Positions 33,774 to 43,496 of a stretch of DNA of 64,000 nt are shown one piece after another. The notes beneath the pieces were generated by a model. The model was not told where the DNA came from, made no database searches, and was given only the letters and a program-made list of their open reading frames with translations. The DNA lies in NCBI GenBank assembly GCA_005843825.1, contig SZXX01000012.1, forward strand, positions 1-64,000, given 5' to 3'. Position 1 is the first letter of the stretch; each line of letters begins with the position of its first letter. A program made the position numbers and the translations under genes. Origin of the DNA: Chlorobium sp. Its GTDB lineage: Bacteria > Bacteroidota > Chlorobiia > Chlorobiales > Chlorobiaceae.

Positions 33774-36146
33774 GTGAAAATGAAAAAAGAGAATAAAGGG
33801 GCACGAGGAAAAACTCATGACAGGGAGTCATTGAAGAGAGAGTTAACCGGCATTGTATTCATGCTGGTTTCTTTTTTGCTGATCTGCTTTCTTTTGAGTT
33901 TTCATGCTGAAGATGATGCCGGTTTTACGACTATTGCCTGGCGCGATATCTTCAGCAAGGCTGCCAGAGATGCTGCGGAGAGCATTCATAATCCTTTCGG
34001 TCCTTTAGGGGTTAAGCTCTCCTCCTTCTTTATCCGTACCTACGGCTATCCGGTTATTCTTCCCTTGACAGCCATATTCTTCTGGGGGTGGTCCCTTTTC
34101 CGGGCAAAAAGTCTTAAGCCTGCGCTGTTGTTTTTTCTCTATAGCGTGACGGTTTCAGTCGATCTTTCTTCAATGTTCGGCCTCACCTCGACTCCATTCA
34201 GTGATATTATGGCCGGCTCGATCGGCAGAATGCTGGCCGAAAAAATGAAGGTTATCGGAGAAGCCGGTGCATGGGTTATGCTCAGTGTTCTTGCTGTTGT
34301 CCTGACCATTTATATGGGACGGGGTCTTTTTCCGGATTTTCATCAGGCATTCATGGCAATAACTGATATCGTCATGAAGCCGGTCTCCTTTTTGAAGGGA
34401 TGGCTTGAGAAGAGAAGTAAAAAAAAAGATGAAAACCGGAAGCTGAGAGAGGAGAAAAAACAACTATTTGCGGAAGCACATAAAGAGGTGAAGCTGGAAA
34501 AGCCTTCACCGGAATTTGCCAAGCCGGTTTTTCAGGAACCCGATCCTATTGATCTCTCCATACCGAAACAGAGCTCCACGATTCCTGGCGAGCCTGAAAT
34601 GATTATTCAGGAAGCCGTTCACGAAGTCGAGGCAGATCTTGACGAACGCAGCCTTAAAGTTCGTACCAAAGACCGCGAGGCATACCGCTTTCCCTCGATC
34701 GACCTCCTTGAAAAAGTACCTGAAGATGATGGAGAGATCGATGAGCACCATCTTTCCGAAAGCAAGCGCAAACTGCTTGAAAAACTCAAGATATTCGGCA
34801 TTGATGTTGAGCGGATTGCCACCACTGTAGGTCCGCGCGTGACGCTGTTTGAATTCGGGCTTGCACCTGATGTCAAGGTCAGCCGGGTCAAATCTCTCGA
34901 AAATGATCTTGCCATGGCGCTGTCGGCAAGAGGAATCCGCATTATTGCTCCTATTCCGGGCAAAAACGCAGTGGGTGTTGAAATTCCGAATGGAAAGCCG
35001 AAAACGGTGTGGCTGCGTTCAGTCCTGCAGGTCGAGAAATTCAAAAACAGCACGATGACGCTGCCGATTGTTCTCGGTAAAACCATAGCGAACGAAGTCT
35101 ATATTGCCGATCTGGCTGCCATGCCGCATCTTCTCATTGCCGGTGCTACAGGAGCAGGAAAGTCTGTCTGTATCAATGTTATCATATCCAGCCTGCTCTA
35201 TGCCTGCGACCCTGACAAGGTGAAGTTCGTCATGATCGATCCTAAAAGGGTTGAGCTTTTTCAGTACCAGCATCTTAAAAATCATTTTCTTGTTCGTTTT
35301 CCCGGTATTGAAGAGCAGATTATAACCGATCCCCAGAAAGCGGTCTATGCGCTGAAGTGTGTGGTAAAAGAGATGGAGTTCCGGTATGAAACTCTTGAAA
35401 AGGCGGGTGTCCGCAATATCAAGGATCTCAACCGTCGTCTCCCTGACGAGGCGCTTCCTTACATCGTCGTTGTTATTGATGAACTTGCGGATCTTATGAT
35501 TACCGCCAGAAGGGAAGTTGAAGAGCCTATCACCCGGATAGCCCAGCTTGCCAGAGCGGTCGGCATTCATCTGATTGTGGCCACGCAGCGCCCTTCGGTT
35601 AATGTCATCACGGGTATTATCAAGGCTAACTTTCCTGCTCGAATTGCTTTCCAGGTGGCAAGCGGTGTCGACTCTCGCACCATTCTTGACGGTTATGGAG
35701 CCGAACAGCTGCTCGGAAGCGGCGATATGCTCTATCAGCCTTCCGATCAGCCGAAGGCGATGCGTATTCAGGGCCCTTATGTCTCTTCCGGTGAGGTTGA
35801 AGAGATCACCTCCTTTATCGGTTCACAGCAGGCGCTGAAAACCATGTATGTACTGCCGGTTCCTGATTCACTGAAAGGCAACGGCTCTCAGTCATCTGGA
35901 AGTCAGGACAATGATGACAGGGATGAAATGTTTAATGATGCAGCCCGCCTTGTTGTGCTCCATCAGCAGGCAAGTGTTTCAATGCTGCAGAGACGTTTGC
36001 GTCTGGGATTCAGCCGTGCAGGAAGGGTTATGGACCAGCTTGAATTCAACGGGATTGTCGGGGAGGCTGACGGGAGCAGACCCAGGGAAGTCCTCATTCA
36101 GGATGAAGACTCCCTGGAGCTGTTATTGAGGAACCTTGACGGATGA
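33774..36146 (+). CDS. ftsK: DNA translocase FtsK/SpoIIIE
   Basis: 790 aa from GTG 33774, with an ATG two codons later as the alternative. The N-terminal 200 residues have about four hydrophobic membrane segments. A charged linker (Lys/Glu-rich, 205-330) follows. The motor carries alpha/beta parts with Walker A GATGAGKS (Lys463) and VVVIDELADL. The C-terminal gamma winged helix (SMLQRRLRLGFSRAGRVMDQLE) reads KOPS-like sites. It pumps chromosome ends across the division septum and aids dimer resolution. The linker is shorter than in E. coli FtsK, as usual in this phylum. It converges with nfu, leaving 5 bp. Confidence 0.95.
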   Translation: MKMKKENKGARGKTHDRESLKRELTGIVFMLVSFLLICFLLSFHAEDDAGFTTIAWRDIFSKAARDAAESIHNPFGPLGVKLSSFFIRTYGYPVILPLTAIFFWGWSLFRAKSLKPALLFFLYSVTVSVDLSSMFGLTSTPFSDIMAGSIGRMLAEKMKVIGEAGAWVMLSVLAVVLTIYMGRGLFPDFHQAFMAITDIVMKPVSFLKGWLEKRSKKKDENRKLREEKKQLFAEAHKEVKLEKPSPEFAKPVFQEPDPIDLSIPKQSSTIPGEPEMIIQEAVHEVEADLDERSLKVRTKDREAYRFPSIDLLEKVPEDDGEIDEHHLSESKRKLLEKLKIFGIDVERIATTVGPRVTLFEFGLAPDVKVSRVKSLENDLAMALSARGIRIIAPIPGKNAVGVEIPNGKPKTVWLRSVLQVEKFKNSTMTLPIVLGKTIANEVYIADLAAMPHLLIAGATGAGKSVCINVIISSLLYACDPDKVKFVMIDPKRVELFQYQHLKNHFLVRFPGIEEQIITDPQKAVYALKCVVKEMEFRYETLEKAGVRNIKDLNRRLPDEALPYIVVVIDELADLMITARREVEEPITRIAQLARAVGIHLIVATQRPSVNVITGIIKANFPARIAFQVASGVDSRTILDGYGAEQLLGSGDMLYQPSDQPKAMRIQGPYVSSGEVEEITSFIGSQQALKTMYVLPVPDSLKGNGSQSSGSQDNDDRDEMFNDAARLVVLHQQASVSMLQRRLRLGFSRAGRVMDQLEFNGIVGEADGSRPREVLIQDEDSLELLLRNLDG

Positions 36147-36151
36147 GTGGA

Positions 36152-36412
36152 TTAGACCGACTCAACGCGTACAATTTCCGGATTTGCCTTTTTAATAGCC
36201 TGTTCTACTCCTGCACGCAGCGTAAGGGTGCTCATCGGGCATGATCCGCATGCACCAAGCAACTTCACATCAACAACGAAATCCTTTGAAATCCCCACCA
36301 GTTGGCAGTCTCCTCCGTCAACCTGAAGGTATGGTCGTACGGTTTCAAGTGCGGCAATAACCCTGTCATAAATCGCATCGCTTTTTGGCAGATAATCCTT
36401 ACTGGTACTCAT
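36152..36412 (-). CDS. NifU-like Fe-S scaffold (Nfu)
   Basis: 86 aa, a single NifU C-terminal domain. The cluster-binding CxxC is Cys55-Gly-Ser-Cys58 in LLGACGSCPMST, preceded by LQVDGGDCQLVGI. It carries or transfers [4Fe-4S] clusters. It lies 93 bp downstream of the Mrp-type carrier in the same direction, a natural pair. In a green sulfur bacterium the main clients would be the Fe-S-rich reaction centre and ferredoxins; this is inference. Confidence 0.93.
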   Translation of the reverse strand: MSTSKDYLPKSDAIYDRVIAALETVRPYLQVDGGDCQLVGISKDFVVDVKLLGACGSCPMSTLTLRAGVEQAIKKANPEIVRVESV

Positions 36413-36505
36413 GGTATAATTGGTTTACAATGATTGAAAATGATGTTTGGTACACTGCTTGGAGACCTAATATTAAACCTCTCGGGCAAAAAAACAATAT
36501 CAAAG

Positions 36506-37588
36506 TTATGATAGTTCCTCAGCCGTTGCAGCATTTGTTATGGAAATCATACGCGCAATCTCCTTTGATGCCCTGTTGATTGCGTTCGATGCAGCAGAAT
36601 CAGGATTGCCGAGCACATAAGGCTTTCCGTTATCGCCACCCTCTCTTACAGTTCTGTCAATCGGGATTGCTCCCAGGAATTGAAGTCCATGGGTTTTGGC
36701 AAATATTTCGCCTCCATGGTGCCCGAAAATATAGTCTTTTGTTCCATCCGGAAGTTCATAATAACTCATGTTTTCCAGCAGCCCGAGTATAGGTACGTTA
36801 ACTTTGCGGAACATGCTGATGGCTTTTGAAACATCAGCCAGGGCGACATCCTGTGGTGTTGTAACGATAACTGCACCGGTCAACGGAATGGTCTGGGAAA
36901 TGGTGATCTGAATATCGCCGGTACCCGGAGGAAAGTCGAAAATCAGGTAATCAAGTTCTTTCCACTCAACCTCAGTGATAAACTGCTTGATGGCGGTCGA
37001 AGCCATTGGACCACGCCAGATCAGAGCGGTATCAGGTTCAACGAGGAATCCGATCGACATGAGTTTCACGCCATACTTTTCAAGCGGAACAATATTTTTC
37101 CCCGACATTTCAGGTTGTTTATTCTGAATGCCGAACATGGTTGGAATGCTTGGCCCGTAAAGGTCGGCATCAACCAGGCCGACTGACGCGCCGGTTTTGG
37201 CAAGACTCACAGCAAGGTTTACCGCAAAAGTCGATTTTCCAACTCCTCCTTTTCCTGATGCAACGGCAATAATATTCTTCACCTCTTTCAACGGACGCTC
37301 ATGATTGCAGTGGTGGTGTCCGCATGATGAGGTTACTTTTGAACTCATGGTAACCTCTATGCCGGCAGCATCAGGCACATCTCTTCTGATTGCGTCAATA
37401 CAGGACTTTTTGATCTGCTCTTTCATCGGACATGCAGGCGTGGTAAGCACGACGGTAAACGATACATTATTGCTGCTGTCAATACCGATATCCTCTATCA
37501 TTGCCAAAGTGACAAGATCTTTTTTCAGGTCAGGCTCCTGAACGGAGCTAAGCGCTTCTATGATTTGCGCTTCCGTTACTGTCGACAT
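36506..37588 (-). CDS. Mrp/ApbC-type Fe-S cluster carrier ATPase
   Basis: 360 aa. Residues 1-90 are a DUF59/MIP18-like domain (EPDLKKDLVTLAMI, TTPACPMKEQI). The deviant Walker A is GKGGVGKST, followed by DADLYGPSIP and the CxxC-bearing P-loop ATPase fold. A GCG/HCN-type stretch SCGHHHCNHE links the domains and could bind metal. It is proposed to deliver Fe-S clusters to apo-proteins. It is encoded between der and nfu on the same strand. Confidence 0.93.
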   Translation of the reverse strand: MSTVTEAQIIEALSSVQEPDLKKDLVTLAMIEDIGIDSSNNVSFTVVLTTPACPMKEQIKKSCIDAIRRDVPDAAGIEVTMSSKVTSSCGHHHCNHERPLKEVKNIIAVASGKGGVGKSTFAVNLAVSLAKTGASVGLVDADLYGPSIPTMFGIQNKQPEMSGKNIVPLEKYGVKLMSIGFLVEPDTALIWRGPMASTAIKQFITEVEWKELDYLIFDFPPGTGDIQITISQTIPLTGAVIVTTPQDVALADVSKAISMFRKVNVPILGLLENMSYYELPDGTKDYIFGHHGGEIFAKTHGLQFLGAIPIDRTVREGGDNGKPYVLGNPDSAASNAINRASKEIARMISITNAATAEELS

Positions 37589-37646
37589 ACTATTTATTGA
37601 TTTTGTTGTTGCTATAAAAAAGACGCTCTTGTTTCAATCTCGTGCC

Positions 37647-38960
37647 CTATTTCTGCATAAAACGCATCGAAATCGGCACACCCTCCAGACTGAAATGTTC
37701 ACGCAGTTTATTTTCAAGAAACTTTCTGAAGTTGTTCTGTACAAGCAGAGGGTCATTGCAGAAAAAAGCAAATACCGGCCATGCCGCATTGATTTGTGTC
37801 ATGTACTTGATTTTCAGCTCTTTACCCGATTTTGTAGAGACATGCGTTTGTGACAGTGCCTCCTCAAGGAATTTGTTGAGAACGCTGGTGGCGATTTTGC
37901 GTGACCTGTTCTGGCTGATCTCTTTGGCGGTGTCAATTGCCCGGTACAGATTCTTTTTGGTCAGTGCAGAAATAAAGAGGACCGGAACATAAGAGAGGTT
38001 TCCCATGTTCAGTCGCAGGTTCTCCTCATAAATCTTGCTTGTTTTAGAATCTTTTTCGATCAGATCCCATTTGTTGATAAGAAGAAGCGCTCCTTTTTTC
38101 CGCTCGACTGCCATATTGATAATTTTCATATCCTGTTTTTCAATACCCGGTGCAGCATCCAGCATCACGAGTGCGACTTCACATCGTTCAATGGCTTTTT
38201 CAGTTCTCAGTGAACTGTAATACTCTATACCGGCATCAATTTTAGTTCGTTTTCTCAACCCGGCTGTGTCAATCAAAACGAAATCCTGCTGCTTCCGGCC
38301 AAAGCGGCTGTCGATAGCGTCACGCGTTGTGCCGGGGATATTCGACACAATAAGGCGGTTTGAACCAAGAAGGGCATTGACAAAACTTGATTTCCCGACA
38401 TTTGGTCTTCCAACAACAGCAAGTTTGATTGCCGTGTCTTCTTCACCGGCTTTTTTTTCAAGCAAAGGCAGTGCCTCAAGAATGTCATCAAGCATATCGG
38501 CAACACCGCTGCCGTCTTTTGCGGATATAAAATAAGGCTTCGTGAACCCTGTGCTGATAAATGACTCGGCATCCAGGGTAAGTTGCGGGGTTTCAACCTT
38601 GTTGACCGCAAAAAAAAGCTGTTTGTGATTGAACGTGCGCTGCAGGAGCCTTGCAAGTTCAAGATCTTCATAAGAGAGGCCTGCGCGGGCATCGGTCAGA
38701 AATATGACAATATCAGCTTCGCGGATGGCCATCATCGTCTGCTCAAGCATCGCCATACTGATGATGTCTGCATCGGCATTGTAGCCGCCTGTATCCATCA
38801 GCTGGAACTCTTTGCCCCCCCACTCGCCTTCCGATATATGCCGGTCTCGTGTTACACCCGGTGTGCTGTCGACTATGGCGCTTTTCTGGCGCAGGATTCT
38901 GTTGAATAAGGTTGACTTGCCGACGTTCGGGCGGCCAACCAGAGCAATTAAAGGCTTCAT
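37647..38960 (-). CDS. der: ribosome-assembly GTPase Der (EngA)
   Basis: 437 aa with the duplicated GTPase architecture: the first G1 GRPNVGKST is at residues 8-16 and the second GRPNVGKSS at about 188. [11 protein letters not shown] and NKWDLIEKD complete the second domain. The C-terminal KH-like domain ends [10 protein letters not shown]. It is needed for 50S subunit maturation. It is transcribed away from rplM, with a shared 153-bp promoter region, and precedes mrp-nfu in the same direction. Confidence 0.96.
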   Translation of the reverse strand: MKPLIALVGRPNVGKSTLFNRILRQKSAIVDSTPGVTRDRHISEGEWGGKEFQLMDTGGYNADADIISMAMLEQTMMAIREADIVIFLTDARAGLSYEDLELARLLQRTFNHKQLFFAVNKVETPQLTLDAESFISTGFTKPYFISAKDGSGVADMLDDILEALPLLEKKAGEEDTAIKLAVVGRPNVGKSSFVNALLGSNRLIVSNIPGTTRDAIDSRFGRKQQDFVLIDTAGLRKRTKIDAGIEYYSSLRTEKAIERCEVALVMLDAAPGIEKQDMKIINMAVERKKGALLLINKWDLIEKDSKTSKIYEENLRLNMGNLSYVPVLFISALTKKNLYRAIDTAKEISQNRSRKIATSVLNKFLEEALSQTHVSTKSGKELKIKYMTQINAAWPVFAFFCNDPLLVQNNFRKFLENKLREHFSLEGVPISMRFMQK

Positions 38961-39005
38961 AAGAACAAATTACAGTCTTGGTAATAAAAGTTGATCAGGA
39001 CCCTC

Positions 39006-39036
39006 TTGGAATTCCTGACTAGATATAAGGTATAAT
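39006..39036 (+). promoter_or_regulatory. candidate promoter for rplM
   Basis: A consensus-like -10 TATAAT lies at 39031-39036. TTGGAA at 39006-39011 is a possible -35, with a long 19-bp spacing. It is 77 bp before the rplM start. Only the -10 is convincing. Confidence 0.45.
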
Positions 39037-39113
39037 TTGTAGAATTAAGTGGAATAATTTACATTGATGAACTTTATTTTTCGGAAAAGTCCAGTTAATC
39101 CTATAGTAACAGC

Positions 39114-39563
39114 ATGAGCAAGACGATAAGTTTCAAAACATATTCGGCAAAGCCAGCAGAAGTTGATCGTAAGTGGTATGTCATTGATGCCGATGGTCAG
39201 GTGTTGGGCAGAATGGCTTCAGAGATTGCCAAAGTCCTGAGAGGCAAGCATAAACCGCAGTTTACCCCGCATATCGATACCGGTGATTTTATTGTGGTAA
39301 CCAATGCAGCAAAGGTCGCATTGACCGGTAAAAAAGAAGATCAGAAAAGCTATTTCTCTCACTCTCAGTACCCTGGTGGCGTCAAGATTGATCATGTCAA
39401 GGACCTTCGGAAGAAAAGACCGGAACAGGTTGTCGAAAGTGCTGTATGGGGAATGTTGCCGCACAACAATCTCGGTCGCCAGCTTTTCAGAAAGCTCAAG
39501 GTATACGCAGGTTCAGAGCATCCTCATGCTTCGCAGTCTCCTGCTGAATTGAAAGTTAACTAA
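39114..39563 (+). CDS. rplM: 50S ribosomal protein L13
   Basis: 149 aa, normal length. L13 segments: [24 protein letters not shown] (split in the protein over two strands) and [21 protein letters not shown]. It binds 23S rRNA early in 50S assembly. It forms the usual pair with rpsI, 17 bp downstream, and is probably autoregulated through its leader as in other bacteria; I could not define a binding structure. Confidence 0.97.
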   Translation: MSKTISFKTYSAKPAEVDRKWYVIDADGQVLGRMASEIAKVLRGKHKPQFTPHIDTGDFIVVTNAAKVALTGKKEDQKSYFSHSQYPGGVKIDHVKDLRKKRPEQVVESAVWGMLPHNNLGRQLFRKLKVYAGSEHPHASQSPAELKVN

Positions 39564-39580
39564 ACAATAAAGAATTGGGA

Positions 39581-39970
39581 ATGAAAGAGGTTATCGATAC
39601 AGTTGGTCGCCGTAAAACCTCGGTGGCTCGAGCTTTTTTGACTCCGGGAAAAGGCCGGATTATTGTCAACAAGTTGCCGGTTGAAGAGTACTTTAAGGAT
39701 GAATTCAAGCGTCAGCAGGCTTTAAGGCCGCTCGTGCTTACTGAAAAAGCAGAAGAGTTCGATATCAAGATCAATGTTCAGGGTGGCGGCGTCAGCGGTC
39801 AGTCCGGAGCAGTCAGTCTTGCAATTGCCCGTGCCCTTACAGAGTTTGACGAAGCGGCTCGTGCAGTCCTGAAAACTGAGAAGCTTCTCACCAGAGATCC
39901 CCGTATGGTTGAACGGAAAAAATTCGGTCGCAAAAAGGCCCGCAAACGTTTCCAGTTCTCAAAACGTTAA
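39581..39970 (+). CDS. rpsI: 30S ribosomal protein S9
   Basis: 129 aa from ATG 39581; a TTG two codons upstream is unnecessary. [18 protein letters not shown] opens the protein and the basic tail ends [12 protein letters not shown], whose final Lys-Arg reaches the P site. Second gene of the rplM-rpsI pair; 162 bp separate it from rpsB. Confidence 0.97.
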   Translation: MKEVIDTVGRRKTSVARAFLTPGKGRIIVNKLPVEEYFKDEFKRQQALRPLVLTEKAEEFDIKINVQGGGVSGQSGAVSLAIARALTEFDEAARAVLKTEKLLTRDPRMVERKKFGRKKARKRFQFSKR

Positions 39971-40050
39971 TCCGTTTTGTCTCGTTTTATTGTATTTCTG
40001 AACACTACTTCGCATACCATGTCATTCTGATCACTGTTCAGATGAAGCTT

Positions 40051-40086
40051 TCCGGAAGTGTCCGGCCTTTTAGGCCGGATACCGGA
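40051..40086 (+). promoter_or_regulatory. structured leader hairpin before rpsB
   Basis: Two-tier stem: inner TCCGGCCT / AGGCCGGA (8 bp, TTT loop, 40061-40079) and outer TCCGG / CCGGA (40051-40055 with 40082-40086). No U-tract follows, so it is unlikely to be a plain terminator of rpsI. It lies 46 bp before the rpsB start and could be an S2 autoregulatory leader, as known for rpsB in other phyla. This is inference. Confidence 0.5.
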
Positions 40087-40132
40087 CAGTAGATACATGG
40101 TAGAGGAATAACTAAACAACAACAATACCGCT

Positions 40133-40888
40133 ATGTCGAATTTTCAGTTAGAAGATCTGCTCCGCGCAGGAGTACACTTCGGTCACCTTGCACGCCGCTG
40201 GTGTCCGAAAATGAAGCCGTACATTTTCATGGAAAAGAACGGTGTTCATATTATCGATCTCCAGAAAACAGTAGTTCTCGCCGATGAGGCACTCAAGGCA
40301 CTTGAGGCAATCGCTCAGACCGGCAGGGAAATCATGTTTGTCGGTACAAAAAAACAGGCGAAACATATTATTGCCGAAGAAGCAGAACGCGCAGGCATGC
40401 CTTACGTTTGTGAGCGCTGGCTCGGAGGAATGCTTACCAATTTCCAGACCATTCGCCAGAGCATCAGGCGCATGAACTCCATCGACAGGATGGCTACCGA
40501 TGGTACGTTTGATATGATTACCAAAAAAGAGCGTCTCATGCTTGCCCGTGAAAAGGAAAAGCTCATGAGAATTCTCGGTGGTATTGCTACAATGACAAGA
40601 CTTCCAGCAGCACTCTTTATCGTTGATATCAAGAAAGAGCACATCGCTATCGCGGAAGCCCGTTCACTTGGTATCCCGATTTTCGCAATGGTCGATACCA
40701 ACTGCGATCCTGAGCTTGTTGATTATGTCATTCCTGCCAACGACGATGCTATCCGTTCTATCAAGCTTATGGTTACAGCCGTTGCAGATACCGTCATTAA
40801 TGCACGTGCATTGAAGGTTGAACAGGAAGTGCTGGCCGAAATTGATGAAGCAGAAGAGGATGGCGGTGCAGAAGAGATCAGCGAATAA
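40133..40888 (+). CDS. rpsB: 30S ribosomal protein S2
   Basis: 251 aa. S2 segments: [24 protein letters not shown] (start region), [10 protein letters not shown]-like [28 protein letters not shown] and [23 protein letters not shown]. The acidic C-terminal tail is ([11 protein letters not shown]). First gene of rpsB-tsf-pyrH, the order found across bacteria. Confidence 0.97.
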   Translation: MSNFQLEDLLRAGVHFGHLARRWCPKMKPYIFMEKNGVHIIDLQKTVVLADEALKALEAIAQTGREIMFVGTKKQAKHIIAEEAERAGMPYVCERWLGGMLTNFQTIRQSIRRMNSIDRMATDGTFDMITKKERLMLAREKEKLMRILGGIATMTRLPAALFIVDIKKEHIAIAEARSLGIPIFAMVDTNCDPELVDYVIPANDDAIRSIKLMVTAVADTVINARALKVEQEVLAEIDEAEEDGGAEEISE

Positions 40889-40922
40889 GCAGAGTTTATA
40901 ATCTAATAAGAGTGAAATTTCA

Positions 40923-41789
40923 ATGAGCCAGATTTCAGCAAAAGACGTTAAAAGTCTTCGTGATATTACAGGTGTAGGTATGATGGACTGTAAAAAAGCC
41001 CTTGATGAAACAGGTGGCGATATACAGAAAGCTATAGAGTATCTTCGCAAGAAAGGTGCAGCTCTTGCCGCAAAAAGGGCAGACAAAGAGGCAAGAGAAG
41101 GCATGATCGGCATTAAAATATCTGCTGACCATAAAACCGGCGTTATTCTTGAACTCAACTGCGAGACTGATTTCGTTGGTCGCGGTGATGTATTTACAGG
41201 GTTTACCGGTGCGCTTGGCGACCTTGCTCTCGCAAATCGCGTAACCTCACCTGAAGAGCTTTTGAAGCTTACTCTTGGTGAGGCGTATGATGGTGAAACT
41301 GTCGACAATGCAATCAAGACCATGACAGGAAAGCTCGGCGAAAAGATTAATCTCAAGCGCCTTGTTTTTTGTGATGCTCATGACGGACTTGTTGATGCCT
41401 ATACACATCCCGGTGCCCAGCTTGGAGCAATAGTTCACATTGCTACAGACAAACCGGAAGTTGTCAGGGAGCTTGCCAAAGATCTTGCGATGCAGGTTGC
41501 AGCTGCAGCGCCGATAGTTGCCGACCGCTCAGCTGTACCGGCTGATTACATTGCATCAGAGTCTGAAATTTACAAACAGCAGGCATTGAGTCAGGGTAAG
41601 AAGGAAGAGTTTGTCGACAAGATTGTTCAGGGCAGACTTGAGAAGTATTTCCAGGAGGTAGTGCTTACCGAGCAGTCGTTTATCAAGGACAACAATATCA
41701 AGGTATCTGAAGTGCTCAATGAATTCCGAAAGAAGCATCAGGCCAAGGTTGATGTGATAGGATTTGTTCGCTATCAGTTAGGAGAGTAA
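40923..41789 (+). CDS. tsf: elongation factor Ts
   Basis: 288 aa. The N-terminal UBA-like domain has [19 protein letters not shown]. The core follows with [15 protein letters not shown], containing the TDFV that displaces nucleotide from EF-Tu, and the C-terminal half has MQVAAAAP. It recycles EF-Tu-GDP. It starts 34 bp after rpsB and ends at a strong terminator, so pyrH probably needs readthrough or its own promoter. Confidence 0.97.
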   Translation: MSQISAKDVKSLRDITGVGMMDCKKALDETGGDIQKAIEYLRKKGAALAAKRADKEAREGMIGIKISADHKTGVILELNCETDFVGRGDVFTGFTGALGDLALANRVTSPEELLKLTLGEAYDGETVDNAIKTMTGKLGEKINLKRLVFCDAHDGLVDAYTHPGAQLGAIVHIATDKPEVVRELAKDLAMQVAAAAPIVADRSAVPADYIASESEIYKQQALSQGKKEEFVDKIVQGRLEKYFQEVVLTEQSFIKDNNIKVSEVLNEFRKKHQAKVDVIGFVRYQLGE

Positions 41790-41796
41790 AAAAAAA

Positions 41797-41822
41797 GCCT
41801 CGTTGTACGAGGCTTTTTTTTT
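41797..41822 (+). terminator. intrinsic terminator after tsf
   Basis: 7-bp stem GCCTCGT / ACGAGGC with a TGT loop, preceded by an A-run and followed by nine T. It is a textbook rho-independent terminator, 7 bp after the tsf stop. Confidence 0.93.
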
Positions 41823-41876
41823 AGTAAAATTTAGGTGTGATGATTTTTATAATCCATTATTTCGGAGAATAAGGAT

Positions 41877-42587
41877 ATGCTGCAGTATAAGCGCATCTTG
41901 CTGAAATTAAGCGGTGAAGCACTTGCCGGTCCGGATGGTTACGGTATCAATATCGAAATGCTCGAACGGTATGCCGAGGAAATCAGGGAAGCTCGTGGAT
42001 TAGGTGCCGAAATTGCCCTTGTGATTGGCGGAGGTAATATATTTCGCGGAGTGTCAGAGGCTGCAGCAAAGATGGACCGGGTACAGGCTGACTATATGGG
42101 TATGCTTGCAACGGTCATAAACGCCATAGCTTTTCAGGATGTCCTTGAACGCAAAGGTGTCTTTACCCGGCTTCAGACAGCTATAAAAATGGAGCAGATG
42201 GCAGAACCCTTTATCAGACGCAGAGCTATCCGCCATCTTGAGAAGGGGAGAGTTGTTATTTTCGGTGCAGGCACAGGAAATCCCTATTTCACTACAGATA
42301 CAGCAGCAGCTCTGAGGGCTATCGAGATTGAGGCTGATGTTATTGTAAAAGGTACCAGAGTCGATGGCGTCTATGATTCTGACCCTGAAAAAAATCCTGA
42401 TGCCGAGTTCTTTTCAAACATCTCCTACCTGGATGTTCTCCGGAAAAATCTCAGGGTTATGGATATGACTGCAATTACCCTCTGTCGCGAAAATGCCTTG
42501 CCCATAGTGGTCATGAACATGAATGAAAAAGGGAACTTTACAAAGCTGTTGCGCGGAGAGAAGGTTGGCTCGATAGTTAGAGAGTGA
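41877..42587 (+). CDS. pyrH: UMP kinase
   Basis: 236 aa amino-acid-kinase fold: [11 protein letters not shown] at the start, [25 protein letters not shown] and [12 protein letters not shown]-like [14 protein letters not shown]. It phosphorylates UMP to UDP in pyrimidine synthesis. Its usual neighbour frr is absent: recX follows tail to tail with a 6-bp gap. Confidence 0.96.
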   Translation: MLQYKRILLKLSGEALAGPDGYGINIEMLERYAEEIREARGLGAEIALVIGGGNIFRGVSEAAAKMDRVQADYMGMLATVINAIAFQDVLERKGVFTRLQTAIKMEQMAEPFIRRRAIRHLEKGRVVIFGAGTGNPYFTTDTAAALRAIEIEADVIVKGTRVDGVYDSDPEKNPDAEFFSNISYLDVLRKNLRVMDMTAITLCRENALPIVVMNMNEKGNFTKLLRGEKVGSIVRE

Positions 42588-42593
42588 TACTCC

Positions 42594-43058
42594 TTAATCA
42601 ATATCCTCAAAATTTCTGACGGTCGAAAAAAAACGGGTTACAACGGTTTGAATATCATGCCATTCAAATCCCCGGTTATGAAGAAATACCTCTAGTTTCT
42701 TTTTTCTGACCTCATCCGTAGCTCCTCGAAGAAAACCGATCTTTTTTTCTGCAGCCCGATAGCAAAGCTCAGCACTGTCATACTCTTTCAGCAGGTCACC
42801 GATAATTGATTCCGGCACCCCTTTCTTTCTGAGCTCCATACGTATTTTCAGTTTTCCCGATGGTTTCCGTCGTGAACGGCTTTTGATCAATTCAATACCG
42901 AACATACGGTCATCCAGCACGCCCTGACTGCTCAGTTTCTCTACAGCCTGTTCAATACTCTCACTACTGTATCCCTTTTTCAAAAGCTTCTGCTCAAGCT
43001 CCTTACGGCTGTGACTGCGCAGCCCAAGCAGTTTAAGCGCAAAACCCATCACGCTCAT
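42594..43058 (-). CDS. recX: RecX regulatory protein
   Basis: 154 aa from ATG 43058, which has AAGGA 8 nt upstream; a GTG at 43085 would add 9 residues. It is made of the three-helix RecX repeats: ALKLLGLRSHSRKELEQKLLKKG, SSQGVLDDRMFGIELIKSR and a basic KLKIRMELRKKGVPE segment (each written in short pieces of a continuous chain). RecX caps and limits RecA filaments. recA is not adjacent, though it often is in other bacteria. Confidence 0.88.
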   Translation of the reverse strand: MSVMGFALKLLGLRSHSRKELEQKLLKKGYSSESIEQAVEKLSSQGVLDDRMFGIELIKSRSRRKPSGKLKIRMELRKKGVPESIIGDLLKEYDSAELCYRAAEKKIGFLRGATDEVRKKKLEVFLHNRGFEWHDIQTVVTRFFSTVRNFEDID

Positions 43059-43115
43059 CGAATTATCCTTCAGCAAAGCTGCCACAAATATTCCCGTTTG
43101 TTTCAGGTCATTTTA

Positions 43116-43152
43116 TAAGTCCTATAGGCCCTATAGGTCCCATAAGTCCTAT
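43116..43152. repeat. four-copy 9-bp tandem repeat
   Basis: Units TAAGTCCTA, TAGGCCCTA, TAGGTCCCA, TAAGTCCTA (consensus TARGYCCYA), plus a trailing T. They fill the gap between recX and the stop of the 60-aa gene. The first and last units are identical. Similar CCTATAGG-type strings occur scattered in many genomes; whether this is a family here needs a genome search. Confidence 0.85.
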
Positions 43153-43155
43153 TCT

Positions 43156-43338
43156 TCACTTCTTAATATACGCATTCAACCCAATCGTCACCGGCTTCCC
43201 ATCCACCATCACAGTAGTGACAGTATTACCGCGCGTACTTGCCACAACAAGCGTCTTCCCTGAAGAAGAAGGCGTCGGCTTTTCCAGGTCAATCTCGATA
43301 CAGAGCTTTCCGTTTTTTATCTCAACATTCATTGCCAT
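43156..43338 (-). CDS. small hypothetical protein (60 aa)
   Basis: 60 aa from ATG 43338, with an excellent ribosome-binding site (AAGGAG, 7 nt upstream). The sequence reads as short beta strands: KNGKLCIEIDLE, a PTPSSSGK turn, LVVASTRGN and MVDGKPVTIGLNAY. No signal peptide or membrane segment. I recall near-identical small proteins in unrelated bacteria, often as stand-alone genes of unknown function, but cannot name a family with confidence. It abuts the 9-bp tandem repeat at its 3' end and is divergent from the glycerol dehydrogenase gene. Confidence 0.7.
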   Translation of the reverse strand: MAMNVEIKNGKLCIEIDLEKPTPSSSGKTLVVASTRGNTVTTVMVDGKPVTIGLNAYIKK

Positions 43339-43496
43339 GGGTCAGCTCCTTTTATTGTTATGGGTTTTCATTGTCTGATGAATATAGTTCAAAGCTCTTC
43401 CTGATGCAGATTTTTGCAGCCGCTTTTTCTTTTATACCTTTGGTAACGCAATTGCTGGTTATCTTTTGTCGCTTCACACTGCAATGCATTGTTTAG

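Noticed and set aside
43116-43152. CRISPR-like array
   Set aside because: Units are 9 bp and contiguous with no spacers; no cas genes nearby.
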